Source of the DNA: Pseudomonadota bacterium
Lineage (GTDB): Bacteria > Pseudomonadota > Gammaproteobacteria > Xanthomonadales > SZUA-36
Assembly (NCBI GenBank): GCA_015222805.1
Contig: JADFVZ010000064.1
Span: 1 to 59,301, forward strand
Length of the DNA stretch: 59,301 bases
Direction: 5' to 3'
Part shown: positions 25,317 through 34,904 of the stretch, piece after piece
Numbering within the stretch: position 1 is the stretch's first letter
Layout: every line of letters starts with the position of its first letter
Translations under genes and position numbers: made by a program
The notes under the pieces: model-generated
Databases searched by the model: none
What the model was told of the DNA's origin: nothing
What the model saw: only the letters and a program-made list of their open reading frames with translations

Positions 25317-26264
25317 TCAAAATGCGTAGATTAAACGGGCGCGCCACATGTTCAGTTTGCTGTTATCAGTTTCACTGATCACATCGCCATAACCGAAGAA
25401 ACCAGACCAGGCACGGTTAAATGAATAGCCTGCAGAGATTCCACCGCCGAGTCGGTTGACGCTGTTGTCGTCATAAACCCCGTCAGTTTTGGTTTCGCCG
25501 CCATTCTGGTAGCGCAAGTCAATACTCATCCAGAATTTCGGGGTGAAGTTGTGGGATAAGTGGGACTCCAGTACATAGAGATTATCCTGGCTGCGCCGGT
25601 TGGCCTGGTAAGGTTCGTCATTATCACCATAAATATACATATTTGGATTGATTTCCAGCCAGGTCCCCGGTTTACTACCTAACGGCATGGTCATGGGCAA
25701 ACCCAGCCTCAAGGCCCAGCGGTTGGTGCCCAGGTTAAGCGGTCGGCTTTGTTTGTAGTCGCCAAAGGCTGGTGAAATACCAGCAAGGGCAAACATCTGG
25801 AATTTTTGCGGGGTCTTCATAAAGGTTGCAAGATCCATCGCGGGCGCACCGATCAAGCCAACCCGCAGGGCAAAGTATGGATCTGCTATTCCGGATACAT
25901 CGGCAGAGAGAGCTCCAAATGGAGAAGTTTTAGCAGCACCGTCTACATTGCCTACGATGCCTGTAATCCATATTTCTGCCAGGCGGCCACCGATGGCAAA
26001 CCAGCGATTGTAATTCAGCGCTAATATGTCGCTTTGGATTTTCGCACCTGGAATGAGAATGTTGCCGGCAAAATTCATATTCGACTTCATATCCATCCAG
26101 GTCAAAGAGAGCGCGTTAGTCCCCACTGGTGCCGGCATATAGACGCGCGGACCTTCGCCCTGAGCAAGTGCATTGCCGGGCAACAACGCAAGTAACAAGA
26201 ACAAGAGCAGGAAACTCAGTCGAGTGGCCTTGTTTGAAAGGATGTTCAGGGTCTTATGTGGCAA
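25317..26264 (-). CDS. Outer-membrane beta-barrel protein (MetA/phenol-degradation-like)
   Basis: 315 residues starting with TTG at 26264, supported by AAGGGG 8 bases upstream and a signal peptide directly after (SFLLLFLLLALLPGNALAQ). The mature protein is alternating aromatic/polar beta strands ending in Phe (RARLIYAF), as in outer-membrane barrels. It resembles the transporter-like family annotated as MetA-pathway-of-phenol-degradation. It is paralogous to the protein at 31756-32685: shared blocks include GPR near the mature N-terminus, NRW...LGLPM and YQNGG. First gene of the DUF3604 operon, so possibly the outer-membrane channel for that enzyme pair. Confidence 0.8.
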   Translation of the reverse strand: MPHKTLNILSNKATRLSFLLLFLLLALLPGNALAQGEGPRVYMPAPVGTNALSLTWMDMKSNMNFAGNILIPGAKIQSDILALNYNRWFAIGGRLAEIWITGIVGNVDGAAKTSPFGALSADVSGIADPYFALRVGLIGAPAMDLATFMKTPQKFQMFALAGISPAFGDYKQSRPLNLGTNRWALRLGLPMTMPLGSKPGTWLEINPNMYIYGDNDEPYQANRRSQDNLYVLESHLSHNFTPKFWMSIDLRYQNGGETKTDGVYDDNSVNRLGGGISAGYSFNRAWSGFFGYGDVISETDNSKLNMWRARLIYAF

Positions 26265-26451
26265 GTCGCGCCCCTTTTTACTGGTTGAGTTGAAATAAAT
26301 TCTGGGATTTTAAAAAAGTCCGTAACGAATAATTTTACACTAGGCGGAAAATTGAACTTGTAAAATCTTATACACATCTAAGTGCAACTGATGTGCTGAT
26401 ATCAGGCCAATCAGAAACACTCAAACCAGGTAAATCCGTTATGCTTACGCT

Positions 26452-29400
26452 ATGAAGAGGCTATTTAAATGGTTGTTGTTATTGAGCGTTGCTCTGGCTG
26501 TCGGTATAGCATTACTCCTATATAATCCCGGCCTGTTCAAAGGGCCCCTGGAAAATCACCTCAGCAAGCTGAGCGGTTACTCCGTCAGCTTTGATGGTGA
26601 TATGGAAATAAGCGCTGGTCGAAGCCTCGAACTGGTGCTAACAGATGTTCGTCTCTCTAACCCGCAATGGGAAAATGAAGAGGCATTGCTCGTGCTTGGC
26701 TCCCTCAGACTGTTGCTGGATAGCGCATCACTTTTTGGTGACACATTAATTATAGAATCCCTGCAAATTGCTGACCTGGATATCAAGCTGGAGACCAATG
26801 CTGAGGGTGCGAATAACTGGGAGCCAGGGAAAAAAACCGAGAAAAAAGCATCACCCGAGAACAGTGATAAAGGACATGAGCCGGCAGTTATGTTTAATCG
26901 ACTTAAGTTCAGCAATACAACACTTGTTTACATCGATGCTGAAATGGGCAGGAAACAGGAGCTGCATATTGCTTCTTTCGACCAGCGGCAACAAGCTGAC
27001 GGTATGCTGCAGATAAATCTGGATGGCAGTTTAAACCAACGCCTGGTGGAGTATGTCGGATTCATTGGGCCTTATAAAAACCTCATGGTCGGGGAGGATA
27101 TCGCTTTTAGTGGTTCCGGTCATTTTGGCTCACTTAGCCTGGTTGTAGATGGACTTATTGATGATTTGCTAGAGCCACGCCGGCCACAGTTCAAAATTGA
27201 TTTACAGGGCCCGGATACAGACGATATTACCGGGATGCTGGGGGTTGATAGTCTTGGTGTCGGTGAGTTTTCGTTGAGGGCCAGGGGTGAAACCGTTGAT
27301 GGTCAATATACTGCCGGTCTGTATGGTAGTGTTGGTGACCTTACTATAAATATAGCGGCTGAAGCTTCAGATCTGCTGGAACTGGATGCTGTTGATCTGA
27401 GCTTGGCAATTCACGGCCCCAGCCTGGGTTCTGTAACCCGTATATTTGGGGTCAAAAACTGGCCAGACAAACCCTTCAGTATTAAGGCTGAGGCAAGTCG
27501 CGTGGGAACCACGCTAAACCTGCCCGACCTACACATGAATATCGGCGGGGCCGAGCTCAGGCTGGATGCCGTGTTAACAAACTTCCCCAATCTGGATGCC
27601 AGTCGTATTAATTTATCCATCGAGGGTGATGATATCGTGCAATTTCGGCAGTTGCTGGGTATCTCAGGCCTGGCCACCGGTGCGTTTTCTATACACGGCA
27701 AGCTGGATGTTTCTGATGAAAATCTTGAACTTATCCAGCTTGACCTGAAGACTTCGATTGGACAGGCAGTGCTTTCTGGTGTGCTGGGTCCGGGCCCGGA
27801 CTATATTGGCACTAAACTGCATGTGAATATGGACGGAGATGATGCGAATTTATTCATGTCTGCTTTAGGGGTCGATGTTTTGCCTCAGCAGCCGTTTAAG
27901 CTTGATGCAAGGGTTGAACTGCTGGAAGAAGGCTTGCTGGTTAAGCGCGGAATATTGCTGTCTATTGACGATGACCGGCTTGAACTTGGTGGTTTGATTG
28001 CGTTTAATCCCGGTGGAGCGGGTAGTAATTTTGACTTCAGCCTTAGTGGTGGAAATTTATCTGAAATGCTGGGTCGGCTGGGTGCCGGGCTGGAAATGCC
28101 GGCAAAACCTTATCAGCTCAGTTCCAGGGTGCGGCTGCTCAACGAGGGCATAGAACTGGAAAACTTCAAAACTGAATTTGAGGCGGTGCAATTCGCCGCC
28201 GGAGGGCTAATTATTCCTGGCAATCAATTGGCTGGTAGTACTGTTGATTTTGAAATTACCGGGAATAATCTTTCAGCCTTGAAACGTTTTCCTGCCATTG
28301 GCGATAGCATCGATATTTTTGTACCCGGCCAGGCATACCGGTTGGGTGGCAGGGTTGCCATAGTGGACAGTAGCTGGCAGTTGAAAAAGATCATCGGCAA
28401 AGTTGGTACCACAGATATAGCAATTGACAGTCAGTTAACACCCCAGGATAACTGGGTCGGCTCCAGTGCCCAATTTTCCATCAAGGGGCCGGACTTCCAT
28501 GGCTTGATAGTTGATCAGGGTAAATCCAGCCTCTCCCAGGGCTCGTTCGCTAGCAGTGGTTCCCTGACACTGGCCGCAAATACTTTAAGTATAAGTGAAC
28601 TTAGCTTTAATACTGACACGACCCAGGGGGCGGTGAACCTTCAGTTAGGCTGGCCTTTCAATACCAGTAAAAATATTCAATATGATGTCGATCTTCAGGG
28701 TGATGATATTCGCCATCTTATTCCCGAGTTAAAAGCTTTTCAGCCAGCATTGGCCACTTACAAAATCAGGGTAAAAGGGGAAAGTAGCGATGGTCATATA
28801 TCCATGCAGAAATTTGAGGCCAGTATTGGTGACCTGCAGCTTTTCCTACGTGGTGAAGTGGGTGATGATCCGCTTGAGGATAATGTGGATGTTGCTATTC
28901 GTGCGGTTACAGAGGATATTTCTACCCTGGGGCATTTGAACGGTGAGTTGCTGCCTGCCCTGGCACTAGACCTTGCTGTTGATTTTGATGGCAATGCTAA
29001 TGAATTTTCTATCCGCAACATTAATGGTTCATTGGGAGAAAGCCATTTTTCCGGTGAGTTGACTGTCTCTCTGCTGGGTACCCGGCCGGAAATCAAGCTG
29101 GACATAAATTTATCCAGGTTCGATCTGCGCCCATTTTTACTCGCCGATGAACCCACAGAAGCAAGTCCTGAAGCAATTGCTGAAGCGGGCAACAACAATG
29201 GCAGTAGTCAGCGAATGATACCGGCCACCCCTCTGCCGCTGGATCTGTTGAAACAAATTGATGCGCAACTCAAGCTGAATATCAATGAGCTTGAATACCA
29301 GCAAGGCAGTCTGAGAGACCTTCTGTTTGAAGCCGAGCTGGTGGATGGAGTCCTGGATATTCCCCGGGTGACAGCACTCGGACCTTACGGTAGCTTTAAC

Positions 29401-30099
29401 GCTGCAGTTTCGCTTCAACCTACAGGCAAAGACAAGGCAACAATAAAAATTAATTTGGATGTCAGTGGATTGCGCCTGAATCTATTTGGGCAGTTAGAGG
29501 AGGACCTTGATCAAATGCCTGCACTAGACTTGAACTTGAAGATACAAGGCAACGGACGTGATTTACAAGAGCTGGCTGGTTCGTTAAATGGCAGTGTGCA
29601 AATGGGAAGTAAAGGCGGGGTTTTGAAAGGTGTGAATCTGAGCATACTCGACACATTCTTCTTCGAAGAGTTAGCTAAACTGATCATGCCAAACTCCGGC
29701 AAAAGTGAGGACCTGGAAATTACCTGTGCAGCTGCGAGGGTGAATTTCACTGATGGTCTGTTGGAAACGGCTCCCGCAGTGGCTTTCACGACTAATAAAA
29801 TAACCCTGCTTGCCAGGGGGCAACTGGATTTAAAATCCGAAAAAATACAATTTAATTTTAATACTATCCCTAATAAGGCGTATAAGTTTTCTGCTGGCGA
29901 ATTGATTAATCCCTTTATCCTTGTTGGTGGAACTTTGAAAAAGCCATCGGTGGGTGTAGATCCTGCCAAGGCTTTGGTTCGTGGTGGACTAGCTGTCGGT
30001 ACGGCTGGGATTTCTATTTTAGCCAAGGGAGCGCTGGATCGGTTGGCAAACACTGAGCCGCTGTGCGAACAAATGCTGGAGCAGATGCAGGAGCGCTAG
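26452..30099 (+). CDS. AsmA-family protein
   Basis: 1215 residues. An N-terminal membrane anchor (LLLLSVALAVGIALLLY) is followed by an AsmA-type opening (LSKLSGYSVSFDGDMEIS...LVLTDVRLSNP) and a very long periplasmic region of repeating beta strands. The C-terminal AsmA_2 block includes NGSVQMGSKGGVLKGVNLSI, and then TNKITLLARGQLDLKSEKIQ. AsmA-like proteins are bridge-shaped and implicated in moving phospholipid between the membranes. It is divergent from the DUF3604 operon (187 bases) and is a separate paralogue type from TamB at the right end. Confidence 0.9.
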   Translation: MKRLFKWLLLLSVALAVGIALLLYNPGLFKGPLENHLSKLSGYSVSFDGDMEISAGRSLELVLTDVRLSNPQWENEEALLVLGSLRLLLDSASLFGDTLIIESLQIADLDIKLETNAEGANNWEPGKKTEKKASPENSDKGHEPAVMFNRLKFSNTTLVYIDAEMGRKQELHIASFDQRQQADGMLQINLDGSLNQRLVEYVGFIGPYKNLMVGEDIAFSGSGHFGSLSLVVDGLIDDLLEPRRPQFKIDLQGPDTDDITGMLGVDSLGVGEFSLRARGETVDGQYTAGLYGSVGDLTINIAAEASDLLELDAVDLSLAIHGPSLGSVTRIFGVKNWPDKPFSIKAEASRVGTTLNLPDLHMNIGGAELRLDAVLTNFPNLDASRINLSIEGDDIVQFRQLLGISGLATGAFSIHGKLDVSDENLELIQLDLKTSIGQAVLSGVLGPGPDYIGTKLHVNMDGDDANLFMSALGVDVLPQQPFKLDARVELLEEGLLVKRGILLSIDDDRLELGGLIAFNPGGAGSNFDFSLSGGNLSEMLGRLGAGLEMPAKPYQLSSRVRLLNEGIELENFKTEFEAVQFAAGGLIIPGNQLAGSTVDFEITGNNLSALKRFPAIGDSIDIFVPGQAYRLGGRVAIVDSSWQLKKIIGKVGTTDIAIDSQLTPQDNWVGSSAQFSIKGPDFHGLIVDQGKSSLSQGSFASSGSLTLAANTLSISELSFNTDTTQGAVNLQLGWPFNTSKNIQYDVDLQGDDIRHLIPELKAFQPALATYKIRVKGESSDGHISMQKFEASIGDLQLFLRGEVGDDPLEDNVDVAIRAVTEDISTLGHLNGELLPALALDLAVDFDGNANEFSIRNINGSLGESHFSGELTVSLLGTRPEIKLDINLSRFDLRPFLLADEPTEASPEAIAEAGNNNGSSQRMIPATPLPLDLLKQIDAQLKLNINELEYQQGSLRDLLFEAELVDGVLDIPRVTALGPYGSFNAAVSLQPTGKDKATIKINLDVSGLRLNLFGQLEEDLDQMPALDLNLKIQGNGRDLQELAGSLNGSVQMGSKGGVLKGVNLSILDTFFFEELAKLIMPNSGKSEDLEITCAAARVNFTDGLLETAPAVAFTTNKITLLARGQLDLKSEKIQFNFNTIPNKAYKFSAGELINPFILVGGTLKKPSVGVDPAKALVRGGLAVGTAGISILAKGALDRLANTEPLCEQMLEQMQER

Positions 30100-30242
30100 A
30101 GTTTGTGGGTTCCAGTCTGGACAGGCTTCGCTTTATCGTTTGCGCTCTGGATAATCATTTGAAATTCCCTTATATTATCGAGTCCTGCCCACATCACCTA
30201 CAATTTTAGCCTGGGTTTCTACCAGATTAGTAAGGAATTAAT

Positions 30243-30941
30243 ATGAACTTGAATAAAATATCCCTAGTAATTTTAGTTTGTATATTAAGTTTGGCGGTAC
30301 TTTCACCTGCCATGGCTAAGAAAACACAGAAATTCCCCGAGGTGACAGTTGATGGCCTTGAATTAGTTAAACAATCAAAATCGGGGGTGGTTTATGCCAA
30401 GCCCGGTGCCAGTCTCGCTACATATAAACAGGTTAAACTGCTAGCTCCAGCCGTGGCGTTTAAAAAGAACTGGGAGCGTGATCAACGCCATAGTAATTCA
30501 ATTACTGCCAAGCGCTTATCACCCAAAGATATCGACAAAATCAAAACGACCCTGGCCACTGAATTCAATATAGTATTTACCAAAACACTCGAAGAAGCCG
30601 GCTATGAACTCACCGATGAAATTGCAGAAGATGTAATGATCATCCGTCCGGCAATTATTAACCTGGATGTGAATGCGCCTAATGCTGGATCTAATAGCCG
30701 TGATCGCGTATATGTTGATTCCGCCGGTGAAATGACCTTGTATCTTGAGTTGTATGACTCTGCAACCAGTGACCTGATTGTGAAAGCTATGAGTCGCAAG
30801 GCTGATAATGCCTTTGGTGGTTTTTATACCTGGGCAAATTCCTCCACCAACAAGATAGCCGCCGAAAAAATTCTTAGTGGCTGGGCAAAAATCCTGGTGA
30901 ATGCCCTGAATGAATCAAAATCGATTCGGCCTGCTGAGTAA
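30243..30941 (+). CDS. DUF3313-like exported protein
   Basis: 232 residues with a signal peptide (KISLVILVCILSLAVLSPAMA) but no lipobox. Block SLATYKQVKLLAPAVAFKKNW is followed by an alpha/beta region with LYLELYDSATSDLIVKAMSRK and a C-terminal GWAKILVNALNES, consistent with DUF3313. An AAGGA site precedes the ATG. The next gene encodes a related protein, so this is probably a tandem duplicate pair. Confidence 0.75.
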   Translation: MNLNKISLVILVCILSLAVLSPAMAKKTQKFPEVTVDGLELVKQSKSGVVYAKPGASLATYKQVKLLAPAVAFKKNWERDQRHSNSITAKRLSPKDIDKIKTTLATEFNIVFTKTLEEAGYELTDEIAEDVMIIRPAIINLDVNAPNAGSNSRDRVYVDSAGEMTLYLELYDSATSDLIVKAMSRKADNAFGGFYTWANSSTNKIAAEKILSGWAKILVNALNESKSIRPAE

Positions 30942-31024
30942 GTCGGGACAACATGGTATAGTATCGAACTGAATTTTCAGCTTGTGCTTATAATTGTTGG
31001 TCAATAAAGAATAAGGAGTTATCC

Positions 31025-31645
31025 ATGAACTATATTTTTCCTGTCGGACGTAAACTAATCCCGGTCCTGTTAATACTGTTATTTGCAGCATCGTCACTGT
31101 CCGCAAACCCGACGGCTCCTCTTTATACAAAAGCGGGATTAAATTTAAGCAAATACAGTAAGGTTTTAATCAAGCCCCTGAATATCGAGAACATCCAGGT
31201 TCTTAAGCCTGTTTGGGAACAGGATAATCCTGAAGTCTGGACCTTTGACCAGGGTACCGGTGCAGCAGTCCAGGCATTGTTCATGGATGCCATGAAACAG
31301 GAGCTGGAAACTAACGGCGGCTACTCCCTGGTTACTGAATCAGCCAGTGATACGCTGCGGGTTGAAGTCGAATTGCTGAGTATTACCCCCTATGTAAAAC
31401 CGGGTACAAAATCAGGTGATGATGGCTATGAAATTGAAACCCTGGGTTCTGGTGAGCTAATCCTGTCTGCAGAGCTCCGTGATTCTACAAGCCGCGAACT
31501 ATTAATGCTGGTTGAAGGTGAAAGGGCAATTGGTGATACTCATAAAAAGCTGACCCGGGACAACCATGAGGAAAACCTCAGGCAACTGTTTACCACATGG
31601 GCTGTAAATATCCGCAAAATGCTGGATAAAGATAACGCTAAATAA
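31025..31645 (+). CDS. DUF3313-like exported protein, second copy
   Basis: 206 residues with a signal peptide (LIPVLLILLFAASSLSA). It shares the layout of the preceding gene (30243-30941): NLSKYSKVLIKPLNI...VWEQD near the N-terminus, GSGELILSAELRDSTSRELLMLVEGER in the middle, and TTWAVNIRKML at the end. AAGGAG precedes the ATG, and a strong terminator follows. Function unknown. Confidence 0.72.
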   Translation: MNYIFPVGRKLIPVLLILLFAASSLSANPTAPLYTKAGLNLSKYSKVLIKPLNIENIQVLKPVWEQDNPEVWTFDQGTGAAVQALFMDAMKQELETNGGYSLVTESASDTLRVEVELLSITPYVKPGTKSGDDGYEIETLGSGELILSAELRDSTSRELLMLVEGERAIGDTHKKLTRDNHEENLRQLFTTWAVNIRKMLDKDNAK

Positions 31646-31664
31646 AACGTTTTAATGTACAGGG

Positions 31665-31694
31665 AAGCCACCATTTAATATGGTGGCTTTTTTT
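31665..31694 (+). terminator. Rho-independent terminator
   Basis: Perfect 10-bp arms AAGCCACCAT / ATGGTGGCTT with a 5-base loop and a run of seven T. It ends the DUF3313 pair. Confidence 0.9.
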
Positions 31695-31755
31695 GCAAAA
31701 TATATGTGGATGTCCTATACAATGATCAAATGAGAGCAGTTCTGGGAATCATCCT

Positions 31756-32685
31756 GTGCTTGAAAACAAACTGAATTTATTCGCTTTGTTGTTGCTTCTG
31801 TTGTCGCTGCAGGTGAATGCGCAGGGAGCAGGCCCGCGTACCAATTTCCTCACGCCTGTTGATAACAAATCCATTGCTTTCACCTACCTTGATGTAGATT
31901 CTAACTTCCGTTTTGGCCAGAGTGATACCTTCGGCAAGGCGGACATTAATACTCAAACCGCAATTGTTTCATATAGCCAACGTTTTTCCCTGTTTGGAAG
32001 ATTTGCCCAACTGGGTTTGTCAGCCAGCTATGCGGAAGTCGGTTTTAAAGCTAACCCTGATTCGGTGGAGGGTGGTTTAACGACTACGGTTCTCACCCGC
32101 CGGGGTGCGGGTGATCCCGTGGTCTCATTCAGGCTTGGTTTAATGGGTGCCCCTGCATTGACGCCAGAGCAATGGCGTGGATACCATAAAGGTTTTCATA
32201 TGTATGCCATGCTGGGATTGCTGGTTCCCATTGGTCACTATGATAATACGAGAGCAATTAATACCGGTTTCAATCGATGGGGTTATCAATTGGGTTTGCC
32301 TATGGTTATCCCCCTGGAAAAAACCAGACGTAATACCTTCCTCGAAATCACACCGCAGGTAAATATCTATGCTGATAATACTGACCCGTTTGGTAACGTA
32401 AACCGATTATCACAAGACCCGCTATATTCACTTGAACTGCAAGCTTCCCATAAATTTACGCGGAGGTTCTGGGTATCGCTGGGCTTTCAATACCAAAACG
32501 GTGGTCGTACCATTGCCGACGGTATACCTAATGACAATAAACTGGATCAATGGTTGGGAGAATTGGCGCTGGGTTATATAGTGAACGCCCGGTTTGCACT
32601 TCTGGGCTCTTATGGGAAGATTTTTGAACAGAAAAATAATGCGCGGGGAGATATGTTGAGGGTTCGTCTGGTAACTATGTTCTAA
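31756..32685 (+). CDS. Outer-membrane beta-barrel protein, paralogue of the DUF3604-operon barrel
   Basis: 309 residues starting at GTG 31756 with a signal peptide (LNLFALLLLLLSLQVNAQ). It is similar throughout to the protein at 25317-26264: GAGPRTNFLTPVDNKS near the start, ALTPEQWRGYHKGFHMYAML against the matching region, FNRWGYQLGLPMVIPL, and FQYQNGGRT. It ends in Phe (VRLVTMF) like an outer-membrane barrel. It lies 125 bases upstream of ppiC and hupE-like genes, so each side of the AsmA gene has one copy of this barrel. Confidence 0.78.
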   Translation: MLENKLNLFALLLLLLSLQVNAQGAGPRTNFLTPVDNKSIAFTYLDVDSNFRFGQSDTFGKADINTQTAIVSYSQRFSLFGRFAQLGLSASYAEVGFKANPDSVEGGLTTTVLTRRGAGDPVVSFRLGLMGAPALTPEQWRGYHKGFHMYAMLGLLVPIGHYDNTRAINTGFNRWGYQLGLPMVIPLEKTRRNTFLEITPQVNIYADNTDPFGNVNRLSQDPLYSLELQASHKFTRRFWVSLGFQYQNGGRTIADGIPNDNKLDQWLGELALGYIVNARFALLGSYGKIFEQKNNARGDMLRVRLVTMF

Positions 32686-32762
32686 GGCATAGTTAAGCTG
32701 TATAACAGTTAACAATTTATCCTGTGAAACAGTATTTAACTATGCTAGTTCCGGTATAGTTA
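32672..32762. promoter_or_regulatory. Twin inverted repeats upstream of the PpiC gene
   Basis: The octamer TAACTATG occurs at 32672 and 32737. Each copy is followed 8-10 bases later by its complement (CATAGTTA at 32688; TATAGTTA, with one mismatch, at 32755). The first unit overlaps the end of the barrel gene. The arrangement suggests two operator sites, or alternative hairpins in the RNA, before ppiC. Confidence 0.4.
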
Positions 32763-32810
32763 CACATTTGATGTCCTGTAGCAGGGTGGCTAACCCCAGT
32801 GAGGTTTTAA

Positions 32811-33683
32811 TTGAAAATATTGCGTGAACCATTGCTCCATTTTATTGTGCTGGGTGCAGCGCTTTTTGCACTTTATTATTTTGTGAATGATGACCCACTG
32901 CCGGAAAATCCCAGAAGCATAATTGTTGATGAAACTATACTGGTACGCTTGTCGCAAACCTTCGAGCGCACCTGGATGCGTCCACCGACAGCCGAAGAAT
33001 TTGATGGGCTGGTTGAAAGCCATATCAAAGAAGAGATTCTTTACCGCGAAGGGCTGGCCCTGGGGCTGGATAAGGACGACCTGATTATTCGCCGGCGAAT
33101 GCAGCAGAAGTTTGAATTCCTGAATGCCGACCTGGTTGAGTTAACCCCGCCTACTGAAGCTGAACTGCAACAATATCTGGATAGTAATGCAGACAAATAC
33201 CGGCAACCAGAATCCATTAGCTTTCAACAGGTGTTTATCAAAACATCCGGGTCAGAAGTGGACCCGCAAGCGCGCGCAGGGCGTGTGCTTACAAGCCTGG
33301 TAAATAATGAGTTTTCGGCTGCTGAAATGAAGGCAATGGGTGATCCCAGCATGCTGCCGCGTAATATGCAAGACGAAAGCAAGGCAGGCATAGCACGCGT
33401 TTTTGGGGGTAAGTTTGCCGAACTGGTAGCTACTGCGGAAAAAGGTAGCTGGAGCGGGCCTTATCTTTCCGGCTACGGCCTGCACCTGGTGTATCTTTCT
33501 GAATTTAATCCGGGGCGTGACTCCCGGCTTGAAGAAGTGGCCAGGAACGTGGAGCGTGACCTGACGGCGGAACGGACCCGGAATGCCAATAACCAGTTCT
33601 ACCAGGCTTTACGCAAACGTTACAGTATAGAAGTGCAATCTCCGCAGGCTTCAGCCGCAGCCTCACCTCAGCCTGCCAATTAA
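32811..33683 (+). CDS. Membrane-anchored PpiC-type prolyl isomerase (parvulin)
   Basis: 290 residues from TTG 32811, which has GAGG 6 bases upstream. One N-terminal membrane helix (LLHFIVLGAALFALYYFV), a helical linker and a parvulin-like domain (SISFQQVFIKTSG ... GYGLHLVYLSEF, about 125-230). It probably acts in the periplasm as a foldase for exported proteins. It is followed after 2 bases by the HupE-like gene, so the two form an operon. Confidence 0.85.
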   Translation: MKILREPLLHFIVLGAALFALYYFVNDDPLPENPRSIIVDETILVRLSQTFERTWMRPPTAEEFDGLVESHIKEEILYREGLALGLDKDDLIIRRRMQQKFEFLNADLVELTPPTEAELQQYLDSNADKYRQPESISFQQVFIKTSGSEVDPQARAGRVLTSLVNNEFSAAEMKAMGDPSMLPRNMQDESKAGIARVFGGKFAELVATAEKGSWSGPYLSGYGLHLVYLSEFNPGRDSRLEEVARNVERDLTAERTRNANNQFYQALRKRYSIEVQSPQASAAASPQPAN

Positions 33684-33685
33684 TC

Positions 33686-34720
33686 ATGCCGCGTTATGTA
33701 ATAAAACACCTGTATGCGATTGCTCTATTAGCCTGTTTATTACCATCCATGGTGAGCGGGCATGAAGTGCGCCCCGGCTATCTGGAAATGATAGAAATCA
33801 ATCCGCAAACATGGGATGTGTTGTGGAAAGTGCCTGCAAAGAATGACAAGCGCCTGGCCTTGTATGTGGGTTTTCCCGCGCACTGCACTGAATCCGAGCC
33901 ATCTTCCCGATTTATTGGCGGTGCTTATATCGAGCGCTGGCGTGTAAGCTGTGAAAGCAGTCTTTATGGTGAAACCCTGACGATTAAGGGTTTGCCTGGA
34001 ACTCGTACGGATGTGCTCGCACGAATACTGCGGCTGGACGATACCAGCCAGACCCAGCGGTTAACACCCGGCACGCCTGCCTTTGAAGTCAGCAAAACGG
34101 AGACCTGGACACAGGTGGCCCTTACATATGCCGGCCTTGGGGTTGAGCATATCCTGCTGGGAATTGATCATTTGTTGTTCGTGCTGGCGTTGCTGTTCCT
34201 GGTGGGGAACTGGTCGCGACTGATCGGCACAGTGACAGCCTTTACCCTTGCGCACAGCCTGACCCTTGCCGCGGCAACGCTGGGCTGGGTCAGGGTGCCG
34301 CAAAGTCCGGTTGAAGCAGTAATTGCACTGAGTATCGTGCTGGTTGCTACAGAAATTATTCATAAGCAGCAGGGTCGGCCAGGCCTCGCTGCACGCATGC
34401 CATGGGTTGTTGCTTTTGTTTTTGGACTGCTGCACGGTTTTGGTTTTGCCGGCGCCCTGATTGAAATAGGCCTGCCGCAAACAGCCATACCGATAGCCTT
34501 GGCATTTTTCAATATTGGGGTGGAGTTGGGACAGTTGATGTTTATTGCCGCAGTATTTCTGGTCTTTTTGCTGTTGCACAAAATACTTGATCGCAGCAAG
34601 TCACAGGCGAGTGAGGGTACCTGGATGGTTGCAGACAGGTTTTCAAAACCGGCAAGCTATCTAATTGGAACACTTGCGGCCTTCTGGTTGTTCGAGAGAA
34701 TCCTGGCATTCTGGAGCTGA
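33686..34720 (+). CDS. HupE/UreJ-like membrane protein
   Basis: 344 residues. A signal-like N-terminus is followed by a ~125-residue periplasmic domain (GHEVRPGYLEMIEI...) and about seven membrane spans. Conserved His motifs: GVEHILLGIDHLLFVLA, FTLAHSLTLA and LLHGFGFAGAL. These are the signature of the HupE/UreJ_2 family, some members of which handle nickel or cobalt. No urease or hydrogenase genes lie in the window, so a metal-supply role here is inference from the family only. Confidence 0.88.
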   Translation: MPRYVIKHLYAIALLACLLPSMVSGHEVRPGYLEMIEINPQTWDVLWKVPAKNDKRLALYVGFPAHCTESEPSSRFIGGAYIERWRVSCESSLYGETLTIKGLPGTRTDVLARILRLDDTSQTQRLTPGTPAFEVSKTETWTQVALTYAGLGVEHILLGIDHLLFVLALLFLVGNWSRLIGTVTAFTLAHSLTLAAATLGWVRVPQSPVEAVIALSIVLVATEIIHKQQGRPGLAARMPWVVAFVFGLLHGFGFAGALIEIGLPQTAIPIALAFFNIGVELGQLMFIAAVFLVFLLLHKILDRSKSQASEGTWMVADRFSKPASYLIGTLAAFWLFERILAFWS

Positions 34721-34904
34721 GCAGGGCCTTTTTACAATTCATCCTTTTGTCAGGCCCATGCATTATTCCAATAAAGAAGCATTTCAAAATCGATAAACGG
34801 TAAGCAGTATTAAGTCAAAGTGGATGAGCTGCCTGCTTTTTTGTCGGTAGTCAAAAGTGCTATTATCGTTAAACTAAAATGCTTTATTGATATGGGTTAT
34901 AAAA

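Noticed and set aside
33686..34720. Part of a urease or hydrogenase cluster because of the HupE/UreJ-like gene
   Set aside because: No urease, hydrogenase or maturation genes are in the window, and this long form with a periplasmic domain is found in other contexts.
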